From Argopecten irradians (Eukaryota; Mollusca; Bivalvia; Pectinida; Pectinidae): a stretch of 64,000 nucleotides of DNA. This document shows positions 57,840 through 64,000 of the stretch, piece by piece. The stretch is taken from NCBI RefSeq assembly GCF_041381155.1, contig NC_091134.1, positions 73,863,469-73,927,468 on the forward strand, read 5' to 3'. A model generated the notes under the pieces. It was not told the origin of the DNA, searched no databases, and saw only the letters and a list, made by a program, of their open reading frames with translations. Both the position numbers and the translations under genes were made by a program. Numbering within the stretch: the stretch's first letter is position 1; every line of letters begins with the position of its first letter.

Positions 57840-60800
57840 ACATTAAAAATGTCTATCGGACAATAACATTGATGTCAGACAATAACACATTAATAACGAA
57901 CATTAGAAATGTCTATCCCACAATAACATTGATGTCAGACAATGTCTATATCACAATAACATTGATGTCAGACAACAACATATTAATAACGAACATTAGA
58001 AATGTCTATCACACAATAACATTGATGTCAGACAACAACATATTAATAACGAACATTAGAAATGTCTATCCCACAATAACATTGATGTCAGACAACAACA
58101 TATTAATAACGAACATTAGAAATGTCTATCCCACAATAACATTGATGTCAGAAAACAACATATTAATAACGAACATTAGAAATGTCTATCCCACAATAAC
58201 ATTGATGTCAGACAACAACATATTAATAACGAACATTAGAAATGTCTATCCCACAATAACATTGATGTCAGACAACAACATATTAATAACGAACATTAGA
58301 AATGTCTATCCCACAATAACATTGATGTCAGACAACAACACATTAATAACGAACATTAGAAATGTCTATCACACAATAACATTGATGTCAGACAACAACA
58401 TATTAATAACGAACATTAGAAATGTCTATCCCACAATAACATTGATGTCAGACAACAACATTAATAACGAACATTAGAAATGTCTATCCACAATACAGCA
58501 CACAAATAACGAACATTAGAAATGTCTATCCCACAATAACATTGATGTCAGACAACAACATATTAATAACGAACATTAGAAATGTCTATCCACAATAACA
58601 TTGATGTCAGACAACAACATATTAATAACGAACATTAGAAATGTCTATCCCACAATAACATTGATGTCAGACAACAACATATTAATAACGAACATTAGAA
58701 ATGTCTATCCACAATAACATTGATGTCAGACAACAACATATTAATAACGAACATTAGAAATGTCTATCCCACAATAACATTGATGTCAGACAACAACATA
58801 TTAATAACGAACATTAGAAATGTCTATCCCACAATAACATTGATGTCAGACAACAACATATTAATAACGAACATTAGAAATGTCTATCCCACAATAACAT
58901 TGATGTCAGACAACAACATATTAATAACGAACATTAGAAATGTCTATCCCACAATAACATTGATGTCAGACAACAACATATTAATAACGAACATTAGAAA
59001 TGTCTATCCCACAATAACATTGATGTCAGACAACAACATATTAATAACGAACATTAGAAATGTCTATCCCACAATAACATTGATGTCAGACAACAACATA
59101 TTAATAACGAACATTAGAAATGTCTATCCCACAATAACATTGATGTCAGACAACAACACATTAATAACGAACATTAGAAATGTCTATCCCACAATAACAT
59201 TGATGTCAGACAACAACACATTAATAACGAACATTAGAAATGTCTATCCCACAATAACATTGATGTCAGACAACAACACATTAATAACGAAATTAGAAAT
59301 GTCTATCCCACAATAACATTGATGTCAGACAACAATATATTAATAACGAACATTAGAAATGTCTATCCCACAATAACATTGATGTCAGACAACAACACAT
59401 TAATAACGAACATTAGAAATGTCTATCACACAATAACATTGATGTCAGACAACAACATATTAATAACGAACATTAGAAATGTCTATCCCACAATAACATT
59501 GATGTCAGACAACAACATATTAATAACGAACATTAGAAATGTCTATCCCACAATAACATTGATGTCAGACAACAACATATTAATAACGAACATTAGAAAT
59601 GTCTATCACACAATAACATTGATGTCAGACAACAACACATTAATAACGAACATTAGAAATGTCTATCCCACAATAACATTGATGTCAGACAACAACAATT
59701 AATAACGAACATTAGAAATGTCTATCCCACAATAACATTGATGTCAGACAACAACATATTAATAACGAACATTAGAAATGTCTATCACACAATAACATTG
59801 ATGTCAGACAACAACATATTAATAACATTAAAACGAACATTAGAAATGTCTATAACAAGTCAACACAATAACATTGATGTCAGACAATAACATATGTCAA
59901 CAACAAATTAATAACGAACATTAGAAATGTCTATCCCACAATAACATTGATGTCAGACAACAACACATTAATAACGAACATTAGAAATGTCTATCCCACA
60001 ATAACATTGATGTCAGACAACAACATATTAATAACGAACATTAGAAATGTCTATCCCACAATAACATTGATGTCAGACAACAACATATTAATAACGAACA
60101 TTAGAAATGTCTATCCCACAATAACATTGATGTCCAACAACATATTAATAACGAACATTAGAAATGTCTATCCCACAATAACATTGATGTCAGACAACAA
60201 CATATTAATAACGAACATTAGAAATGTCTATCCCACAATAACATTGATGTCAGACAACAACATATTAATAACGAACATTAGAAATGTCTATCTATCCCAC
60301 AATAACATTGATGTCAGACAACAACACATAAATAACGAACATTAGAAATGTCTATCAGACAATAACATTGATGTCAGACAACAACATATTAATAACGAAC
60401 ATTAGAAATGTCTATCCCACAATAACATTGATGTCAGACAACAACATATTAATAACGAACATTAGAAATGTCTATCCCACAATAACATTGATGTCAGACA
60501 ACAACATATTAATAACGAACATTAGAAATGTCTATCCCACAATAACATTGATGTCAGACAACAACACATTAATAACGAACATTAGAAATGTCTATCCCAC
60601 AATAACATTGATGTCAGACAACAACACATTAATAACGAACATTAGAAATGTCTATCCCACAATAACATTGATGTCAGACAACAACATATTAATAACGAAC
60701 ATTAGAAATGTCTATCCCACAATAACATTGATGTCAGACAACAACACATTAATAACGAACATTAGAAATGTCTATCCCACAATAACATTGATGTCAGACA

Positions 60801-63800
60801 ACAACAATATTAATAACGAACATTAGAAATGTCTATCCCACAATAACATTGATGTCAGACAACAACACATTAATAACGAACATTAGAAATGTCTATCCCA
60901 CAATAACATTGATGTCAGACAACAACATATTAATAACGAACATTAGAAATGTCTATCCCACAATAACATTGATGTCAGACAACAACATATTAATAACGAA
61001 CATTAGAAATGTCTATCACAAAATAACATTGATGTCAGACAACAACACATTTAATAACGAACATTAGAAATGTCTATCCCACAATAACATTGATGTCAGA
61101 CAACAACATATTAATAACGAACATTAGAAATGTCTATCCCACAATAACATTGATGTCAGACAACAACACATTAATAACGAACATTAGAAATGTCTATCCC
61201 ACAATAACATTGATGTCAGACAACAACATATTAATAACGAACATTAGAAATGTCTATCCCACAATAACATTGATGTCAGACAACAACATATTAATAACGA
61301 ACATTAGAAATGTCTATCCCACACAATAACATTGATGTCAGACACACATTAATAACGAACATCACAATAACATTGATGTCAGACAACAACATTAAAACAA
61401 ACATTAGAAATGTCTATCCCACAATAACATTGATGTCAGACAACAACACATTAATAACGAACATTAGAAATGTCTATCCCACAATAACATTGATGTCAGA
61501 CAACAACATATTAATAACAAACATTAGAAATGTCTATCCCACAATAACATTGATGTCAGACAACAACATATTAATAACGAACATTAGAAATGTCTATCCC
61601 ACAATAACATTGATGTCAGACAACAACACATTAATAACGAACATTAGAAATGTCTATCCCACAATAACATTGATGTCAGACAACAACATATTAATAACGA
61701 ACATTAGAAATGTCTATCCCACAATAACATTGATGTCAGACAACAACACATTAATAACGAACATTAGAAATGTCTATCACACAATAACATTGATGTCAGA
61801 CAACAACATATTAATAACGAACATTAGAAATGTCTATCCCACAATAACATTGATGTCAGACAACAACATATTAATAACGAACATTAGAAATGTCTATCCC
61901 ACAATAACATTGATGTCAGACAACAACATATTAATAACGAACATTAGAAATGTCTATCCCACAATAACATTGATGTCAGACAACAACACATTAATAACGA
62001 ACATTAGAAATGTCTATCCCACAATAACATTGATGTCAGACAACAACACATTAATAACGAACATTAGAAATGTCTATCCCACAATAACATTGATGTCAGA
62101 CAACAACAACAATTAATAACGAACATTAGAAATGTCTATCCCACAATAACATTGATGTCAGACAACAACATATTAATAACGAACATTAGAAATGTCTATC
62201 CCACAATAACATTGATGTCAGACAACAACATATTAATAACGAACATTAGAAATGTCTATCCCACAATAACATTGATGTCAGACAACAACATATTAATAAC
62301 GAACATTAGAAATGTCTATCCCACAATAACATTGATGTCAGACAACAACACATTAATAACGAACATTAGAAATGTCTATCACACAATAACATTGATGTCA
62401 GACAACAACATATTAATAACGAACATTAGAAATGTCTATCACACAATAACATTGATGTCAGACAACAACATATTAATAACGAACATTAGAAATGTCTATC
62501 CCACAATAACATTGATGTCAGACAACAACATATTAATAACGAACATTAGAAATGTCTATCACACAATAACATTGATGTCAGACAACAACACATTAATAAC
62601 GAACATTAGAAATGTCTATCCCACAATAACATTGATGTCAGACAACAACATATTAATAACGAACATTAGAAATGTCTATCCCACAATAACATTGATGTCA
62701 GACAACAACATATTAATAACGAACATTAGAAATGTCTATCCCACAATAACATTGATGTCAGACAATAACACATTAATAACGAACATTAGAAATGTCTATC
62801 CCACAATAACATTGATGTCAGACAACAACATATTAATAACGAACATTAGAAATGTCTATCCCACAATAACATTGATGTCAGACAACAACATATTAATAAC
62901 GAACATTAGAAATGTCTATCCCACAATAACATTGATGTCAGACAACAACATATTAATAACGAACATTAGAAATGTCTATCCCACAAATAACATTGATGTC
63001 AGACGAACATTAGAAATGTCTATCACACAATAACATTGATGTCAGACAACAACATATTAATAACGAACATTAGAAATGTCTATCCCACAATAACATTGAT
63101 GTCAGACAACAACATATTAATAACGAACATTAGAAATGTCTATCCCACAATAACATTGATGTCAGACAACAACATATTAATAACGAACATTAGAAATGTC
63201 TATCCCACAATAACATTGATGTCAGACAACAACATATTAATAACGAACATTAGAAATGTCTATCCCACAATAACATTGATGTCAGACAACAACACATTAA
63301 TAACGAACATTAGAAATGTCTATCCCACAATAACATTGATGTCAGACAACAACACATTAATAACGAACATTAGAAATGTCTATCCCACAATAACATTGAT
63401 GTCAGACAACAACATATTAATAACGAACATTAGAAATGTCTATCCCACAATAACATTGATGTCAGACAACAACATATTAATAACGAACATTAGAAATGTC
63501 TATCCCACAATAACATTGATGTCAGACAACAACATATTAATAACGAACATTAGAAATGTCTATCCCACAATAACATTGATGTCAGACAACAACATATTAA
63601 TAACGAACATTAGAAATGTCTATCCCACAATAACATTGATGTCAGACAACAACATATTAATAACGAACATTAGAAATGTCTATCAGACAATAACATTGAT
63701 GTCAGACAACAACACATTAATAACGAACATTAGAAATGTCTATCCCACAATAACATTGATGTCAGACAACAACATATTAATAACGAACATTAGAAATGTC

Positions 63801-64000
63801 TATCCCACAATAACATTGATGTCAGACAACAACATATTAATAACGAACATTAGAAATGTCTATCCCACAATAACATTGATGTCAGACAACAACATATTAA
63901 TAACGAACATTAGAAATGTCTATCCCACAATAACATTGATGTCAGACAACAACACATTAATAACGAACATTAGAAATGTCTATCCCACAATAACATTGAT
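57840..64000. repeat. 60 bp minisatellite, over 6 kb, running off the window
   Basis: About 100 units of ATTGATGTCAGACAACAACA, TATTAATAACGAACATTAGA, AATGTCTATCCCACAATAAC with very high identity (ACATATT/ACACATT and CCCAC/CACAC variants). The 60 bp period keeps one frame open for up to 293 codons as a 20-residue repeat; this is not evidence of a gene. It probably lies in intron 1 of paralogue B. Bases 57480-57839 hold no exon I can find. Confidence 0.97.

Noticed and set aside
57480..57840. Signal-peptide exon of paralogue B
   Set aside because: A short minus-strand frame (MFIVIMLE) exists near 57715 but stops at once and has no donor in phase 1.
57869..63033. Long open frames of a 20-residue repeat (MSDNNILITNIRNVYPTITL type) as repeat proteins
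   Set aside because: They are the translation of a 60 bp minisatellite whose period is divisible by three; frames break at every indel and there is no splice or start context.

Overview
This is 64 kb of animal nuclear DNA, AT-rich, with intron-rich genes and very heavy tandem and transposon load. Three conserved housekeeping genes (ACTR6, CHTF8, SAP18), a pair of SUEL-like/CUB-like membrane proteins, a V-SINE and several Helentron-like elements with tandem-repeat cores point to a lophotrochozoan, most likely a bivalve mollusc. Species cannot be fixed from the window. Gene models were built by hand from splice sites, reading phase and recalled family sequences; nothing was searched.

Layout. 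(1) 434-27526, + strand: ten exons of ACTR6 (actin-related protein 6), 333 residues including the C-terminus; the first ~62 residues lie upstream of the window. Its nine introns hold most of the left half: minisatellites (24, 36, 39, 43 and 58 bp units), a ~440 bp long-terminal-inverted-repeat element with a 4.4 kb nested insertion (4951-11390), and Helentron-like elements at 3087-4888, about 6400-8026, 13308-14151 and 15934-18677. (2) 28989-33385, - strand: CHTF8, three exons, 123 aa, tail to tail with ACTR6. (3) 33490-36412, + strand: SAP18, three exons, 152 aa, head to head with CHTF8 across only 104 bp, which implies a shared bidirectional promoter. A 5'-truncated non-LTR retrotransposon lies antisense in SAP18 intron 1. 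(4) 36413-43148: no gene recognised; MITEs, a 2.2 kb DNA transposon with a 5 bp target duplication, foldbacks and a pyrimidine tract. (5) 43149-50949, - strand: a complete six-exon, 622-residue type I membrane protein (signal peptide, SUEL-lectin-like domain, CUB-like domain, Ser/Thr/Pro-rich stalk, transmembrane helix, coiled-coil tail). (6) 53505-57475, - strand: a tandem paralogue of it, five exons, 5' end missing. (7) 57840-64000: a 60 bp minisatellite of about 100 units running off the window, probably inside intron 1 of that paralogue.

Most notable observation: in ACTR6, three minisatellites start exactly at exon-intron junctions and their units copy the splice site together with 8 to ~30 bases of adjoining exon. 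The gene is therefore flanked by dozens of decoy donors and acceptors, and a further array forms the pyrimidine tract of another acceptor. All decoys examined would lead into an in-frame stop. Other points: triplicated perfect CRE palindromes (TGACGTCA) overlapping the stop codon of the second paralogue, X-box/Y-box-like modules in a repeat, and a ~1 kb duplication that may be an assembly error.
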